Assembly (NCBI RefSeq): GCF_000617925.1
Contig: NZ_BAMT01000001.1
Coordinates: 372,001-436,000, forward strand
Source of the DNA: Methylobacillus glycogenes JCM 2850
GTDB taxonomy: Bacteria > Pseudomonadota > Gammaproteobacteria > Burkholderiales > Methylophilaceae
Direction of reading: 5' to 3'
DNA: 64,000 nt
This document shows positions 48,701-58,233 of the stretch, in pieces. How positions within the stretch are numbered: the first letter of the stretch is position 1; each line of letters starts with the position of its first letter. The position numbers were made by a program, and so were the translations under genes. A model generated the notes under the pieces. That model ran no database searches, was not told the DNA's origin, and saw only the letters and a program-made list of their open reading frames with translations.

Positions 48701-49338
48701 TGCCCAATATTGATTTCGACCTGCCAGAAATCAGCTTTGGCGAAAGTAATGACTTAGGCACTGAACAGGAGTTGCCAGCAGCTAATGCGGGTGACAATCA
48801 CACTGCTGATGCTGACAATGCGGCGATTGAAGACTTCCTCGCCAGCGAGGATACTGCGGCAGAGCCTGAGGCGGGAGTGCTGGATTTATCTGATCTATCG
48901 TCTGATGCAGATGGCAAGCTTGAGTCTGATCCAGACGCCAAGGTCGAAGCCAATGACAGTGTGCCGCACTTCAACTTTGAAGACATTGATCTTGCAGGAG
49001 GTGAAAGTGTAGGCAATAGCGCTGCCGTTGATGAAAGTGACATCGCGCTGCCTGATTTTGACTACCCGGCAACTGAACCCGCTGCACCGCTTTCGGTTGA
49101 GATTGATATTTCAAATATTGATCTGAATGTCGCGGACAATGCTTCTGGCACAACAGGCTTGGAAACTGGCAGCCTGGCTGACGAATCGCCAGATGTGGAT
49201 ACCAAGCTTGACCTCGTGACCGCGTATATGGACATGGGCGATAACGAGGGTGCGCGTGAGTTGTTGGAAGAAATCCTCAAGGAAGGTGGCCCCAGGCAGA
49301 AGGCCAAGGCCCAAGCCATTTTGGATGATCTTGCCTAA
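45712..49338 (+). CDS. fimV: FimV/TspA-like peptidoglycan-binding polar protein
   Basis: The product is about 1208 aa. A signal peptide (HKSKLKGITLAVLMAFAPIA then ADA) and the FimV N-terminal domain (LGRLTVTSGLGEPLSAEIE) are followed by a LysM domain (YTTAKGDTLSAIAQQH), a coiled coil (QEQINALQEELTAKDKSLND), and a Pro/Ala/Glu linker. A transmembrane helix (PALAGGALVLLLGGWLFLRN) leads to a long acidic cytoplasmic region rich in repeated DFDLPE-like units, and the FimV C-terminal TPR-like domain (DLVTAYMDMGDNEGARELLE). In pseudomonads FimV organises the cell pole, type IV pili and cAMP signalling. I prefer GTG at 45712 (GGGTGGA upstream) over ATG 45682. Confidence 0.9.
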   Translation: MHKSKLKGITLAVLMAFAPIAADAAGLGRLTVTSGLGEPLSAEIELLSPTPEELASLSAGIASPEAYSVQGVERTALHSAIKVDVTKRGDGTPILKLTTRQAVSDPFLDMLIQVDWETGRLLREYTVLLDPPGYSNQAQVYNGVQLPPDANTPSVAPAGRAANAASGNAAKTPARNSTKNSARTNTANQAATPAPRAATSAPVSSTSVAASDTPAQNYTTAKGDTLSAIAQQHQVEGVSLDQMLIGLYRANEDAFSNKNMNRLKTGQIMRVPAASELQQVSPAEATREVRAHSSDWNAYRNRLAGLAAESNPAAEGGTQQSASGRITSAATDRAAPADAGLRDVIKLSRSDAKGKAAAQEQINALQEELTAKDKSLNDSAERLAALEKQISDMQKLLAIRNQSLANLQNKDATPAPAAPPVQAEAPKPAETPKSAETTKPEVAAEPAKAETATPEPANTDPAVATLAEPAPQAADEPSKVQKAEKPATPAVVPPPAVEEPSLIGEILGDDPLLPALAGGALVLLLGGWLFLRNRRKRELDSFEKGILTSGGLKANTVFGNTAAGATVNAGDTSFLTDFSPNTGGMIDTHDVDPIAEAEVYMAYGRDAQAEEILKDAIVKEPQRHELHVKLLEIFAARNDTSAFETVAGEIYTTLGAADPIWAKVAEMGRKLEPNNPLYSAEVESKAISAKANAASDGLATDGFVSATTPDSTLTTAAGAALAGAAAAGLYAANSQEQQAGSENADGSDEVDHDTFKDNTFDQNLLGADSNALEPDFGAPVFGNTTERSELADLELGDLSSDPQSFSAQPFSTPDAADELPSLDFDLGGLGDSTAQPADVDATAHGGNDIEFALDLPEPPAKNTLQMDIAELDAEIPDFDLPELGATDEGAALPDLDLPEFSFPEGSAEKSIDEVGSAQAAGSEASTSDAEALAGDVLASDTAASLPELSVPDFDLSEDLAPPAGSVVEDVDFGLPEIELPEIELPSPAAEVETDSDLPNIDFDLPEISFGESNDLGTEQELPAANAGDNHTADADNAAIEDFLASEDTAAEPEAGVLDLSDLSSDADGKLESDPDAKVEANDSVPHFNFEDIDLAGGESVGNSAAVDESDIALPDFDYPATEPAAPLSVEIDISNIDLNVADNASGTTGLETGSLADESPDVDTKLDLVTAYMDMGDNEGARELLEEILKEGGPRQKAKAQAILDDLA

Positions 49339-49355
49339 CAGCAGGGGTTGATTGC

Positions 49356-49385
49356 AAAAGCCGGGTTAAAGCCCGGCTTTTTTAT
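49356..49385 (+). terminator. Terminator after fimV
   Basis: AAAAGCCGGG, loop TTAAAG, CCCGGCTTTTTT: a short GC-rich stem with a T-run, 18 bases past the fimV stop. Confidence 0.9.
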
Positions 49386-49472
49386 TGCCTGCTCATCGCA
49401 AGCGCATCAGGGTTGGTACTGCTCAGGGTAAAATACGCATATGAATAATTTTCCACAGCAGGGCAAACAAGC

Positions 49473-50258
49473 GTGAGGCTGGCATTAGGGCTGGAGTACG
49501 ATGGCGCAGGCTTTCATGGTTGGCAAAGCCAGCCGGGTGGTAACACCGTGCAAGACACGCTGGAGCAGGCCTTGGCAACCCTGGCCGGGCATGAGATCAG
49601 GGTGGCTGCTGCGGGTCGTACTGATACCGGAGTGCATGCTTTGTCGCAGATTGTGCATTTTGACACCACGGCAGAGCGTCCGCTCAGTGCCTGGGTGCGC
49701 GGCGTCAATGCACGCATGCCGCGCGAGGTGAGGGTGTTGTGGGCGCAACAGGTTGATGAGCGTTTCCATGCGCGCTTCGATGCCTTTCAGCGCAGCTACC
49801 AATATTGGTTGGTGAATCAGCCAGTAGCGCCAGCGGTGCTGGCAGGTAAGGCGGGATGGTTTCATCAGCCGCTGAATTTGGCCATGATGCAGGAGGCGGT
49901 GCAGTACTTGCGCGGCCAGCATGATTTCACGGCCTTTAGGGCGGCAGAATGCCAGGCCAAATCGCCGATTAAAACCATGCATCAGGCTGAGGTGAGGGCG
50001 GTGGGCAGCAGTCTGGTATTTGAGTTCTGTGCCTCGGCGTTTTTGCACCACCAGGTACGCAATATGGTGGGTGCCTTGATTTATATCGGCAAGGGTAAAT
50101 ATCCTCCCAGTTTTATGGCTGAGTTATTGCAAAGTCGCGACCGCACCTTGTCACCGCCGACCTTTTCCCCTGATGGCTTGTATTTGACTGGTGTAGGCTA
50201 TGACGCCCACTGGGGCCTGCCTGTCACCGAGCGAAGATTGCAGCTGGGCGTGGGCTGA
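49473..50258 (+). CDS. truA: tRNA pseudouridine synthase A
   Basis: The product is 261 aa. It begins MRLALGLEYDGAGFHGWQSQ, with the catalytic Asp in AAAGRTDTGVHALSQ and the C-terminal FLHHQVRNMVGALIYIG motif. It converts U38-U40 in tRNA anticodon stems to pseudouridine. The start is GTG at 49473. It opens the truA-trpF-trpB-trpA-accD-folC series on one strand. The fimV-truA neighbourhood is conserved in beta- and gammaproteobacteria. Confidence 0.95.
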   Translation: MRLALGLEYDGAGFHGWQSQPGGNTVQDTLEQALATLAGHEIRVAAAGRTDTGVHALSQIVHFDTTAERPLSAWVRGVNARMPREVRVLWAQQVDERFHARFDAFQRSYQYWLVNQPVAPAVLAGKAGWFHQPLNLAMMQEAVQYLRGQHDFTAFRAAECQAKSPIKTMHQAEVRAVGSSLVFEFCASAFLHHQVRNMVGALIYIGKGKYPPSFMAELLQSRDRTLSPPTFSPDGLYLTGVGYDAHWGLPVTERRLQLGVG

Positions 50259-50309
50259 GGACTGGCGTTTTTGTGATACCCTAGCGCCTTTCATGACAGG
50301 CTTATTGAT

Positions 50310-50932
50310 GTGAGAACCAGGGTCAAGATTTGTGGCATTACCCGAGTGAGCGATGCCCTGGCCGCGGTGCAGCATGGCTGTGATGCCATAGGTTTGGTGT
50401 TTTACGCGCGCAGCCCGCGTCATATTGAAATCGCCGCAGCGGCTGAGATTGTGCAAAGTCTGCCGCCTTTTGTCAGCGCTGTAGGCTTGTTCGTTAATGC
50501 CAGCCAGGCAGAGCTGGATGCCGTGCTGTCACAAGTCAGGCTGGATCTGCTGCAATTTCATGGCGACGAGTCTCCAGAGCAATGTCGGCAGGCAGGCTTG
50601 CCTTATATGAAGGCAATTCGCGTCCGCAGAGAGACAAATTTGCTACAATACGCCACCCAATACCACGACGCCCGAGCACTGCTGCTGGATGCCTATCAAG
50701 AAGGTGTGCAGGGCGGAACCGGGCAGGTCTTCGACTGGGGATTAATCCCGCCGCGCTGCCAGTACCGATTGTGCTGGCAGGTGGTTTAACCTCCCTGAAC
50801 GTGAGTGCCGCCATAGAACAAGTCAGGCCATATGCGGTCGATGTGAGTGGTGGTGTGGAACAGTCCAAAGGAATCAAGGATGCTGGCAAGATCGCCGCAT
50901 TCATGCAAGGAGTAAACGATGCAGCTTTATGA
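50310..50932 (+). CDS. trpF: Phosphoribosylanthranilate isomerase (frame broken near 50750)
   Basis: It catalyses the third step of tryptophan synthesis, an Amadori rearrangement to CdRP. It starts with GTG at 50310 ([19 protein letters not shown]), where the Cys in KICGIT is the catalytic base. The later part reads [18 protein letters not shown] and [15 protein letters not shown]. The frame breaks near 50750: restoring one G (CCCGGCC read as CCCGCC) links WGLIP to [12 protein letters not shown] and gives 207 aa, the normal size. Its end overlaps the start of trpB by 14 bases, which implies translational coupling. Confidence 0.93.
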
Positions 50933-52120
50933 TATGCCCGATGCACGCGGTCATTTTGGTCCTTACGGCGGTACATTTGTTGCCGAGACCTTGATCGAGG
51001 CTCTGGAAGAATTGCGCGTCATGTATGAGCGTTACCGCCATGACCCCGAGTTTCTTGCCGAATTTGCCTACGATCTCAAGCATTTTGTCGGTAGGCCCAG
51101 CCCAATCTATTATGCCGAGCGCCTCACCAAGCAGGCCGGAGGCGCGAAAATCTTCCTCAAGCGTGAAGATCTTAACCACACTGGTGCTCACAAGGTTAAC
51201 AACACCATAGGCCAGGCCTTGCTGGCCAAGCGTATGGGCAAGCCGCGTGTGATTGCCGAAACCGGGGCTGGTCAGCACGGCGTGGCGACTGCCACCATAG
51301 CCGCCCGCCTGGGTCTGGAATGTGTGGTGTACATGGGGGCAGAAGACGTCAAGCGTCAGGCGCCCAATGTGTTCCGCATGAAGCTGCTGGGTGCACTGTG
51401 GTGCCTGTGGAAAGCGGCTCCAAGACACTCAAGGATGCACTCAATGAAGCCATGCGCGATTGGGTCACCAATATCTCAGACACCTTCTACATCATAGGCA
51501 CAGTGGCTGGTCCTCACCCTTACCCCATGATGGTGCGTGACTTCCAGGCTGTGATTGGCATTGAAGCCAAGGAACAGATGCAGGAAATGATAGGCCGCCA
51601 GCCAGATGCCGTTGTGGCCTGTGTAGGTGGTGGCTCCAACGCCATGGGTATTTTCTATCCGTACATTGATGTTGAGAATGTTCGTTTGATTGGCGTTGAA
51701 GCTGCGGGCCATGGCATTGAAAGCGGCAAGCATGCGGCACCACTGACCGCCAATAGCCCGGCTGGTGTATTGCACGGCAACCGTACCTATCTCATGCAAG
51801 ATGAAAACGGCCAGATCATAGAAACGCATTCGGTCTCTGCAGGCCTGGATTATCCAGGTGTGGGCCCTGAACATGCGTGGCTGAAGGATATCAAGCGTGC
51901 GGAATATGTGGCCATCACCGATGATGAAGCCATGGAAGCCTTCCACACCTTGTGCCGCACAGAAGGCATTATCCCTGCGCTGGAGTCCAGCCATGCGATA
52001 GCCCATGCCATGAAGCTGGCGGCGACCATGTCTCCCGATCAGGTTGTGCTGGTTAACCTGTCCGGTCGTGGCGACAAGGATATCAACACCGTGGCCAATC
52101 TGGCCGGTATCACCTTATAA
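50919..52120 (+). CDS. trpB: Tryptophan synthase beta chain (frame broken near 51394)
   Basis: The PLP enzyme that joins indole and serine to make tryptophan. The Schiff-base Lys is in [12 protein letters not shown]. The phosphate-binding loop is [13 protein letters not shown], and [11 protein letters not shown] follows. The frame breaks near 51394. Restoring one C (GGTGCCACT read as GGTGCACT) joins FRMKLLGA to [20 protein letters not shown] and gives 400 aa, the usual length. It sits between trpF (overlapping) and trpA (14-base gap), so all three should be cotranscribed. Confidence 0.94.
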
Positions 52121-52134
52121 GCTGGTTTTTTTAC

Positions 52135-52928
52135 ATGTCCCGTATTCAAGCAAGATTCGCCGCGCTGAAAGCGCAAGGCAAAAAAGCCCTGATTCCCTAT
52201 ATCACGGCAGGCGACCCGCATCCCAAGTACACCGTAGGTCTGATGCATGCCCTGGTGCATGCAGGCGCTGATATCCTAGAATTGGGTGTGCCGTTCTCTG
52301 ACCCTATGGCTGACGGCCCTGTGATTCAGCGTGCCACTGAGCGTGCCTTGGCGCACAAGGTGGGGCTCAAGGATGTGTTGGAGATGGTCAGGGAGTTTCG
52401 TGCCACCGATGAGCAAACTCCGGTGGTCTTGATGGGGTATGCCAACCCGGTGGAAGCCATGGGGCAGGCGCATTTGCCCAGCGCGCCAGCGAGGCGGGTG
52501 TGGATGGCGTTTTGACTGTGGATTATCCACCAGAGGAGTGTCAGGAATTTGCCCAGTTGCTGCAAGCGCATCAACTTGATGCTATTTTCCTCTTGTCGCC
52601 TACCTCAGATCGCCAGCGTATCGATATGATCACGCAACAGGCTTCAGGCTTTATTTACTATGTGTCACTCAAAGGTGTTACAGGTTCCAAAAACCTGGAT
52701 ATTGAAGAGGTTGGCAGCAAGGTCGCCAGCATACGTCAGCAGACAGATCTGCCTATAGGGGTTGGATTTGGTGTGCGTGATGCCGCGACAGCCAAGGCCG
52801 TGGCCGCAGTGGCCGATGCCGTGGTGGTGGGTAGTCGCATGGTGCAGGAAATTGAAGGTTCCAGTGAAGATCAGTTGTTGAATAATGTGGTCAAGCTGAC
52901 TCAGGAGCTACGCGCAGCAATAGGCTGA
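52135..52928 (+). CDS. trpA: Tryptophan synthase alpha chain (frame broken near 52476)
   Basis: It cleaves indole-3-glycerol phosphate to indole, which channels to Trp[21 protein letters not shown] carries the conserved catalytic region. The later part has VDYPPEE, the [12 protein letters not shown] loop and [14 protein letters not shown]. The frame breaks near 52476 at [14 protein letters not shown]. Restoring one base (TTTGGCCC or TTTTGCCC read as TTTGCCC) gives 264 aa. It is followed by two hairpins before accD. Confidence 0.93.
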
Positions 52929-52946
52929 GCATAGCCAGAAACAAAG

Positions 52947-52965
52947 CAGGCGGAGTTTCCGCCTG
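52947..52965 (+). repeat. Tight hairpin after trpA
   Basis: CAGGCGGA (52947-52954), loop GTT, TCCGCCTG (52958-52965). No T-run follows, so it may stabilise the 3' end of the trp mRNA rather than terminate it. Confidence 0.65.
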
Positions 52966-53011
52966 ATCAGATGAGAAAAGCAGGCAGGGCGGTTATAGCT
53001 CGGTCTGCAAA

Positions 53012-53050
53012 AAAAGCAGGGCGCGCGTTGATGGCCCGACCTGCATTTTT
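53012..53050 (+). terminator. Terminator-like hairpin just before accD
   Basis: AAAAA then GCAGGGC pairs imperfectly with GCCCGACCTGC and a TTTTT run that ends at 53050, only 18 bases before the accD start codon. It could end the trp transcript or act as a leader attenuator for accD. Confidence 0.5.
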
Positions 53051-53068
53051 CAGAGTAAAGGATAAACC

Positions 53069-53938
53069 ATGAGCTGGTTGCAAAAACTGTTGCCTCCTAA
53101 GATCAATCGCCCAGTCGGGAATAATCGCAAGACCGTCCCCGAGGGTTTGTGGAGCAAATGCCCATCCTGCGAAGCGGTGCTTTACCGCACAGATCTGGAG
53201 AGCAATGCCGAAGTCTGCCCCAAGTGCTCTTATCACAATCGTATCTCTGCGCGTACGCGCCTGAATCTGCTGTTGGATGCCGAAGGGCGTTCTGAGATCG
53301 GTGCCGAAGTTCAGCCTGTTGATCCGCTCAAGTTCAAGGATAGCAAGCGCTATGTCGATAGACTGAAAGTGACTCAGACTGAGATGGATGAAACCGACTC
53401 ACTCATCGTCATGCAAGGCAGCATCAAAACCATAGGTGTGGTAGCTGCCGCCTTCGAATTCAAGTTCATGGGTGGATCCATGGGTTCTGTGGTGGGTGAG
53501 CGTTTTGCGCGCGGTGTCAATGCGGCTATCGAAAGCCGTAGCCCCTTTATCTGCGTCTCTGCCAGTGGCGGTGCGCGTATGCAAGAAGGTTTGTTCTCGC
53601 TGATGCAAATGGCCAAAACCAGCGCTGCCTTGAACCGTCTGAGCAATGCAGGCCTGCCGTATATTTCCGTATTGACCGACCCCACCATGGGTGGCGTCTC
53701 TGCCAGCTTTGCCATGCTGGGTGATGTCATCATGGCTGAGCCCCAAGCCCTGATCGGTTTTGCTGGCCCACGCGTAATTGAGCAGACTGTGCGCGAGACC
53801 TTGCCTGAAGGTTTCCAGCGTTCCGAGTTCCTCTTGGAGCATGGTGCTATCGATATGATTGTTGATAGGCGTGAAATGCGCGACAAGCTTGCCACCCTGA
53901 TGTCTGGCTTTATGCGTACCCCTCTGAGTGCTGCTTAA
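53069..53938 (+). CDS. accD: Acetyl-CoA carboxylase carboxyltransferase subunit beta
   Basis: The product is 289 aa. An N-terminal zinc ribbon has ligands Cys31, Cys34, Cys50 and Cys53 (CPSC and CPKC). The crotonase-fold carboxyltransferase domain includes [19 protein letters not shown] and [17 protein letters not shown]. With AccA it transfers the carboxyl group from biotin to acetyl-CoA to make malonyl-CoA. It lies between trpA and folC, the conserved betaproteobacterial order, with AAAGGATAAACC as ribosome-binding site. Confidence 0.97.
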   Translation: MSWLQKLLPPKINRPVGNNRKTVPEGLWSKCPSCEAVLYRTDLESNAEVCPKCSYHNRISARTRLNLLLDAEGRSEIGAEVQPVDPLKFKDSKRYVDRLKVTQTEMDETDSLIVMQGSIKTIGVVAAAFEFKFMGGSMGSVVGERFARGVNAAIESRSPFICVSASGGARMQEGLFSLMQMAKTSAALNRLSNAGLPYISVLTDPTMGGVSASFAMLGDVIMAEPQALIGFAGPRVIEQTVRETLPEGFQRSEFLLEHGAIDMIVDRREMRDKLATLMSGFMRTPLSAA

Positions 53939-53953
53939 TCTTCATCCAAGCCT

Positions 53954-55282
53954 GTGAGTTCTACATCTTCAATGCCGCGTGATCTTGCTGGCTGGCTAGA
54001 GTATATCGAAGCCCTGCATCCTGCCTCCATCGCCATGGGCCTGGAGCGTGTGGAGTTGGTGCGTCAGCGTCTGAATTTGACGCCAACTTTTCCCTTGCTG
54101 ATAGTCACTGGCACCAATGGCAAGGGGTCTACCTGTGCCATGCTGGAGAGTATTTACCAGGCAGCGGGGCATAGGGTGGGTTGTTATACCTCACCGCATT
54201 TTGTGCGCTTCAATGAGCGTGTGCGCATCAGTGGCAATGAAGTGGCCGATGATGATCTGGTGCGAGCATTTGCCGCAGTAGAGCAAGCCCGCCAAGATGT
54301 GGCCCTGACCTATTTCGAGTTTGGCACCCTGGCTGCAGTCTGGCACATGGTGACAACCGGGGTCGATGTTGGCATTCTTGAAGTCGGTCTGGGTGGTCGG
54401 CTGGATGCAGTGAATGTCTTCGAGCCAGTATGTAGCATTGTCACCAGTGTGGACCTCGATCACATGGACTTTCTCGGCAATGACAGAGAATCCATAGGCC
54501 GAGAAAAAGCCGGGGTTTACCGGGCTAATTTGCCCGCCATTTATGGCGATGACGCACCGCCGGCTTCCTTGCTGGCGTATGCCACCGAGTTAAACGCTGA
54601 TCTGCGCCTGATTCAGCGCGATTTTGGCTATAGCATTACACCCGCAGGTTGGCGCTATTTGGCAGAGGGCCAGGATATTGAACTGCCTTTGCCTGCGCTG
54701 GCCGGGGATTTTCAACTCAATAATGCAGCCTGTGTCATCAATGCGGTGCTGGCGCTGAGCACCCAATTGCCAGTGACGCTGGAGCAGATGCGTCAGGGTC
54801 TGCTGCAGGTTAAGCTCAATGGCCGCTTCCAGCGCGTTGATCATCACCCCGAACTCATTCTTGATGTAGCACACAATCCCCATGCGGCAGCCGCATTGGC
54901 CTCTAATCTGCAACGCTTTCCAGCCGCTGGCCGCACGTTGGCCGTGTTTTCCATGCTGGCAGATAAGGATATTGCCGGGGTGCTGCAGATTATTGCGCCG
55001 TTTATAGATGCCTGGTATGTCGCCAGAGTGGAAAACGCGCGCGGTGCTGCTGCTGATCAGCTGTTGTCACTAATCTCAGCCCTTGATCATGGCCAGGCTG
55101 CTGGCTTTGCTGATCTGGGTGAGGCATATAGACAAGCCTGTAATGATGCAGGCGAAAATGATAGAATTCTGGTCTTTGGCTCGTTCTTCACCGTGGCCGA
55201 CATTATGCGAGAGTTAATGCGTGGTGCAGCACCTGGCCTAGCACCTGACTCTGCAAAACTCGGTGCTGATCGTAAGGCATAG
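53954..55282 (+). CDS. folC: Bifunctional dihydrofolate synthase/folylpolyglutamate synthase
   Basis: The product is 442 aa. The Mur-ligase-like ATP loop is VTGTNGKGSTCAMLESI, the metal/ATP region GLGGRLDAVNVF follows, and VDLDHMDFLGND is present. The C-terminal domain has LNGRFQRV and ILDVAHNPHAA. It adds glutamate to dihydropteroate and to folates. The start is GTG at 53954, 15 bases after accD, so the two are probably cotranscribed. The extreme C-terminus (about 15 residues) is variable. Confidence 0.95.
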   Translation: MSSTSSMPRDLAGWLEYIEALHPASIAMGLERVELVRQRLNLTPTFPLLIVTGTNGKGSTCAMLESIYQAAGHRVGCYTSPHFVRFNERVRISGNEVADDDLVRAFAAVEQARQDVALTYFEFGTLAAVWHMVTTGVDVGILEVGLGGRLDAVNVFEPVCSIVTSVDLDHMDFLGNDRESIGREKAGVYRANLPAIYGDDAPPASLLAYATELNADLRLIQRDFGYSITPAGWRYLAEGQDIELPLPALAGDFQLNNAACVINAVLALSTQLPVTLEQMRQGLLQVKLNGRFQRVDHHPELILDVAHNPHAAAALASNLQRFPAAGRTLAVFSMLADKDIAGVLQIIAPFIDAWYVARVENARGAAADQLLSLISALDHGQAAGFADLGEAYRQACNDAGENDRILVFGSFFTVADIMRELMRGAAPGLAPDSAKLGADRKA

Positions 55283-55353
55283 GCTAAAGCTGATTGCCGC
55301 AACGCAACTTGTCATGATGTACGTATTGATTCAACCGCACAGTAGGATTTTTG

Positions 55354-56112
55354 ATGGCTTCCGACCAAACGAGTGAGCAGGAATTACAGTTCAAGAAACG
55401 TGCCCGCAGGCGTCTGGTCGGGGCAATAGCCCTGGTGCTGTTGATGGTCACCATATTGCCTATGGTGCTGGATGACCGCAGCAGTACTGCACCGCAGCAG
55501 GAAATTGCGATTCATATCCCCAGTCAGGATGGGGAAGATTTCACCTCCAAAGTGGCACCAGTGACTGAACCCACTGAGGAAATTGTTTCCGGCCCAATAC
55601 TGACTGCGCCCGTAGAGCAAGAGGGCGATGCTGACCCTGAGGCAGACCCGGAAGTGGCCAAGCCTGCCACTCCAAGCCCGGTTGTGCCCAAAGCTGAAAC
55701 TAAGCCTGTTGCGGCAAAGCCCGCTGCCGAGCCAGCAAAGGAAGTGGCCAAGAAAGAAACACCCAAACCAGAAGTGAAACCTGCGCCGCCTAAAGCGGAG
55801 GTGCACAAAGCCGAGCCGACTAAAGTTGAGACCGCGAAAGTAGAGACTGCCAAGCCGGAAGCTAGCGCAAAATCCGCGGCAGGTGGTTTCCTGGTACAGA
55901 TAGGCGTGTTTTCCGACCCGATCAACGTCAAGAATTTGCAGGATAAATTATCCGGCCAGGGTTTGAAGTCGCATACCGAGCTTATTCCCACTGCAGGTGG
56001 CGATAAGACCAGATTACGTGTAGGCCCGTTTGCCAGCCGTGAGCAGGCTGATCAGGCCTTGGGCAAGGTCAAGGCTGCGGGTCTGTCTGGAATGGTCATT
56101 AGCAATAAATAG
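55354..56112 (+). CDS. dedD: SPOR-domain cell-division protein, DedD-like
   Basis: The product is 252 aa. A short cytoplasmic basic segment (QFKKRARRRLVGAI) leads to one transmembrane helix (ALVLLMVTILPMVL). A long periplasmic linker rich in Pro, Lys, Glu and Ala (PKPEVKPAPPKAEVHKAEPT) follows, then a C-terminal SPOR domain from about residue 175 (FLVQIGVFSDPINVKNLQDK, KTRLRVGPFASREQADQAL). SPOR domains bind denuded glycan at the division septum. The start at 55354 (MASDQTSEQE) has AGGA upstream. It precedes cvpA by two bases. Confidence 0.88.
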   Translation: MASDQTSEQELQFKKRARRRLVGAIALVLLMVTILPMVLDDRSSTAPQQEIAIHIPSQDGEDFTSKVAPVTEPTEEIVSGPILTAPVEQEGDADPEADPEVAKPATPSPVVPKAETKPVAAKPAAEPAKEVAKKETPKPEVKPAPPKAEVHKAEPTKVETAKVETAKPEASAKSAAGGFLVQIGVFSDPINVKNLQDKLSGQGLKSHTELIPTAGGDKTRLRVGPFASREQADQALGKVKAAGLSGMVISNK

Positions 56113-56114
56113 CA

Positions 56115-56604
56115 ATGACAGGTTTTGATTATGCAGTGCTAGTGATCGTTGGTATCTCGGTACTGCTCAGCGTGATGCGCGGATTTGTCAGGGAAATCCT
56201 GGCGCTGGCGGGCTGGGTCATCGCCTTTGTTGTAGCGCGACTCTACACCGTAGAACTAGCCAGCCGATTGCCCGACGCAATACCGTCTGCGGAATTGAAA
56301 TTCCTTGCGGCCTTTTTAATTTTGTTTTTGTCCTCATTATTGCTTTGTAGTCTGTTGGCGATTGCGATTGCGCAATTGTTCAAGACCGTGGGCCTGAGTG
56401 CTGGACAGGGGGCTGGGTGGCTTGTTTGGCCTGGCGCGAGGTTTGTTGATAGTTGCAACCATCGTCTTGCTGGCTGGGTTTACTTCCTTGCCGCAAGATG
56501 CGCGCTGGCGTAATGCCATGTTCAGTGCGCCGCTGGAGGCGATGGTGCAGGCCGTGCTGCCCTGGTTCCCAGAGGATATTGCAAAGCGTATTAAATACGA
56601 CTAG
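56115..56604 (+). CDS. cvpA: CvpA family membrane protein (frame broken near 56400)
   Basis: A small inner-membrane protein with four hydrophobic segments. It begins TGFDYAVLVIVGISVLLSVM then RGFVREILALAGW, the CvpA signature, and ends VQAVLPWFPEDIAKRIKYD. The first frame runs to about 56400 and the second (LDRGLGGLFGLARGLLIVAT) carries the rest. Unlike the other breaks in this window, this one needs two missing bases or one extra base. Repaired length is about 162-163 aa, matching E. coli CvpA. CvpA affects colicin V production and envelope function and usually precedes purF, as here. Confidence 0.87.
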
Positions 56605-56661
56605 ATTTGGTCTGACGACTGATCTAGTTTTCCGGATTCATAGTTCTTAAGGCATAAGCTC

Positions 56662-58200
56662 ATGTGTGGAATTATCGGTGTAGTCGGTAAAAACCCAGTC
56701 AACCAACTGCTCTATGACGGGCTACTGGTACTGCAGCATCGCGGTCAGGATGCTGCCGGTATCGTGACCTGTGATGGCGATACCTTCTTCATGCACAAAA
56801 ATAACGGCATGGTGCAGGATGTTTTCCAAACCCGCCATATGCGTAGCCTGATAGGCAACGCTGGTATTGCCCATGTGCGTTACCCGACTGCCGGATCATC
56901 CTCGGCTGCCGAGGCCCAACCTTTCTACGTCAACTCACCGTTTGGCATTGTGCTGGGCCACAACGGCAACCTGACCAACTCTGCGCAACTCAAGCAGGAA
57001 ATGTTCAGGCAGGATTTGCGCCATATCAACACCAGCTCCGATTCCGAAGTGCTGCTCAATGTGCTGGCGCGCGAGATCGAAACCTCGGCCCATAATGCCG
57101 TACTCAATACCGATATGGCGTTTGAAGCGGTAGCAGGCGTGCACAGGCGTTGCCGTGGTGCCTATGCAGTGGTGGCCATGATTGCCAACTTCGGCCTGCT
57201 GGCTTTCCGTGACCCGAACGGCATCCGTCCCCTCGTTATCGGCAAGAATGAAACCGAGAGTGGCACTGAATATATTGTCGCTTCCGAGAGCGTGGCATTG
57301 GATGTGCTGGGCTTTACCCTGGTGCGTGATGTAGAGCCAGGGGAGGCCATCTTTATTGATCTCAATGGCAATTTCTACTCACGCCAGTGTGCTGAAGCTC
57401 CCAAGCTGGCACCTTGTATCTTTGAGTATGTCTACCTCGCGCGTCCTGATTCCGTGATCGATAACGTTTCGGTTTACCAGACCCGTCTGCATATGGGTGA
57501 AAGCCTGGCCGAAAAAATCGCCCGCGAATGGAAAGACCTCAAGATAGACGTTGTGATTCCTATCCCTGATACTAGCCGCCCCAGTGCTTTGCAGTTGGCC
57601 AATGCGCTCAACCTGACTTACCGCGAAGGCTTCATCAAGAACCGCTATATAGGCCGTACCTTCATCATGCCTGGTCAGGCACTGCGCAAGAAGTCCGTAC
57701 GTCAGAAGCTCAACCCCATAGGCATGGAGTTCAAGGGCAAGAACGTCTTGCTGGTTGATGATTCGATTGTGCGTGGCACCACCTCCAAGCAAATCGTGCA
57801 GATGGCGCGTGATGCAGGTGCCAGCAAAGTGTTCTTTGCCTCGGCTGCGCCTCCGGTACGTTTCCCCAATGTTTACGGCATTGATATGCCCTCGCGTGAT
57901 GAATTGCTGGCCACTGGCCGTACCGACCAGCAGATTTGCGAGGAAATTGGTGCTGATGCGCTGATCTATCAGGATCTAGATGCCTTGATTGCCGCTGTGC
58001 AACTCAGCAACCCTGATATCAAGGTCTTCGATTGCTCCTGCTTTGATGGCAATTACATCACTGGCGATATCGACGAAGCCTATCTGGCGCGTACCGAGAA
58101 CGCCCGTGGTGATAGCGCCATCAAAGAGCGCCCAGCCAACTCCATCACGCAGCTAGACCTTAACCTGGTGGCATCGCGTGAAGAGGAGTTTGTGGCTTGA
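56662..58200 (+). CDS. purF: Amidophosphoribosyltransferase
   Basis: The product is 512 aa. After Met removal the N-terminal Cys of CGIIGVVG is the glutaminase nucleophile. The class II glutamine amidotransferase domain covers about 2-240 ([11 protein letters not shown]). The phosphoribosyltransferase domain follows, with the PRPP motif [20 protein letters not shown]. It commits PRPP to purine synthesis. It lies 57 bases after cvpA and is followed by a riboswitch-like leader for metZ. The gene is intact over 1.5 kb. Confidence 0.97.
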   Translation: MCGIIGVVGKNPVNQLLYDGLLVLQHRGQDAAGIVTCDGDTFFMHKNNGMVQDVFQTRHMRSLIGNAGIAHVRYPTAGSSSAAEAQPFYVNSPFGIVLGHNGNLTNSAQLKQEMFRQDLRHINTSSDSEVLLNVLAREIETSAHNAVLNTDMAFEAVAGVHRRCRGAYAVVAMIANFGLLAFRDPNGIRPLVIGKNETESGTEYIVASESVALDVLGFTLVRDVEPGEAIFIDLNGNFYSRQCAEAPKLAPCIFEYVYLARPDSVIDNVSVYQTRLHMGESLAEKIAREWKDLKIDVVIPIPDTSRPSALQLANALNLTYREGFIKNRYIGRTFIMPGQALRKKSVRQKLNPIGMEFKGKNVLLVDDSIVRGTTSKQIVQMARDAGASKVFFASAAPPVRFPNVYGIDMPSRDELLATGRTDQQICEEIGADALIYQDLDALIAAVQLSNPDIKVFDCSCFDGNYITGDIDEAYLARTENARGDSAIKERPANSITQLDLNLVASREEEFVA

Positions 58201-58233
58201 CGCCAGCGGGGAGGCTGAACTAGACTCTCTCCA

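Noticed and set aside
50310-52928. Programmed frameshifting in trpF, trpB and trpA
   Set aside because: No slippery heptamer or shared stem is present, and the same type of break occurs in unrelated genes.
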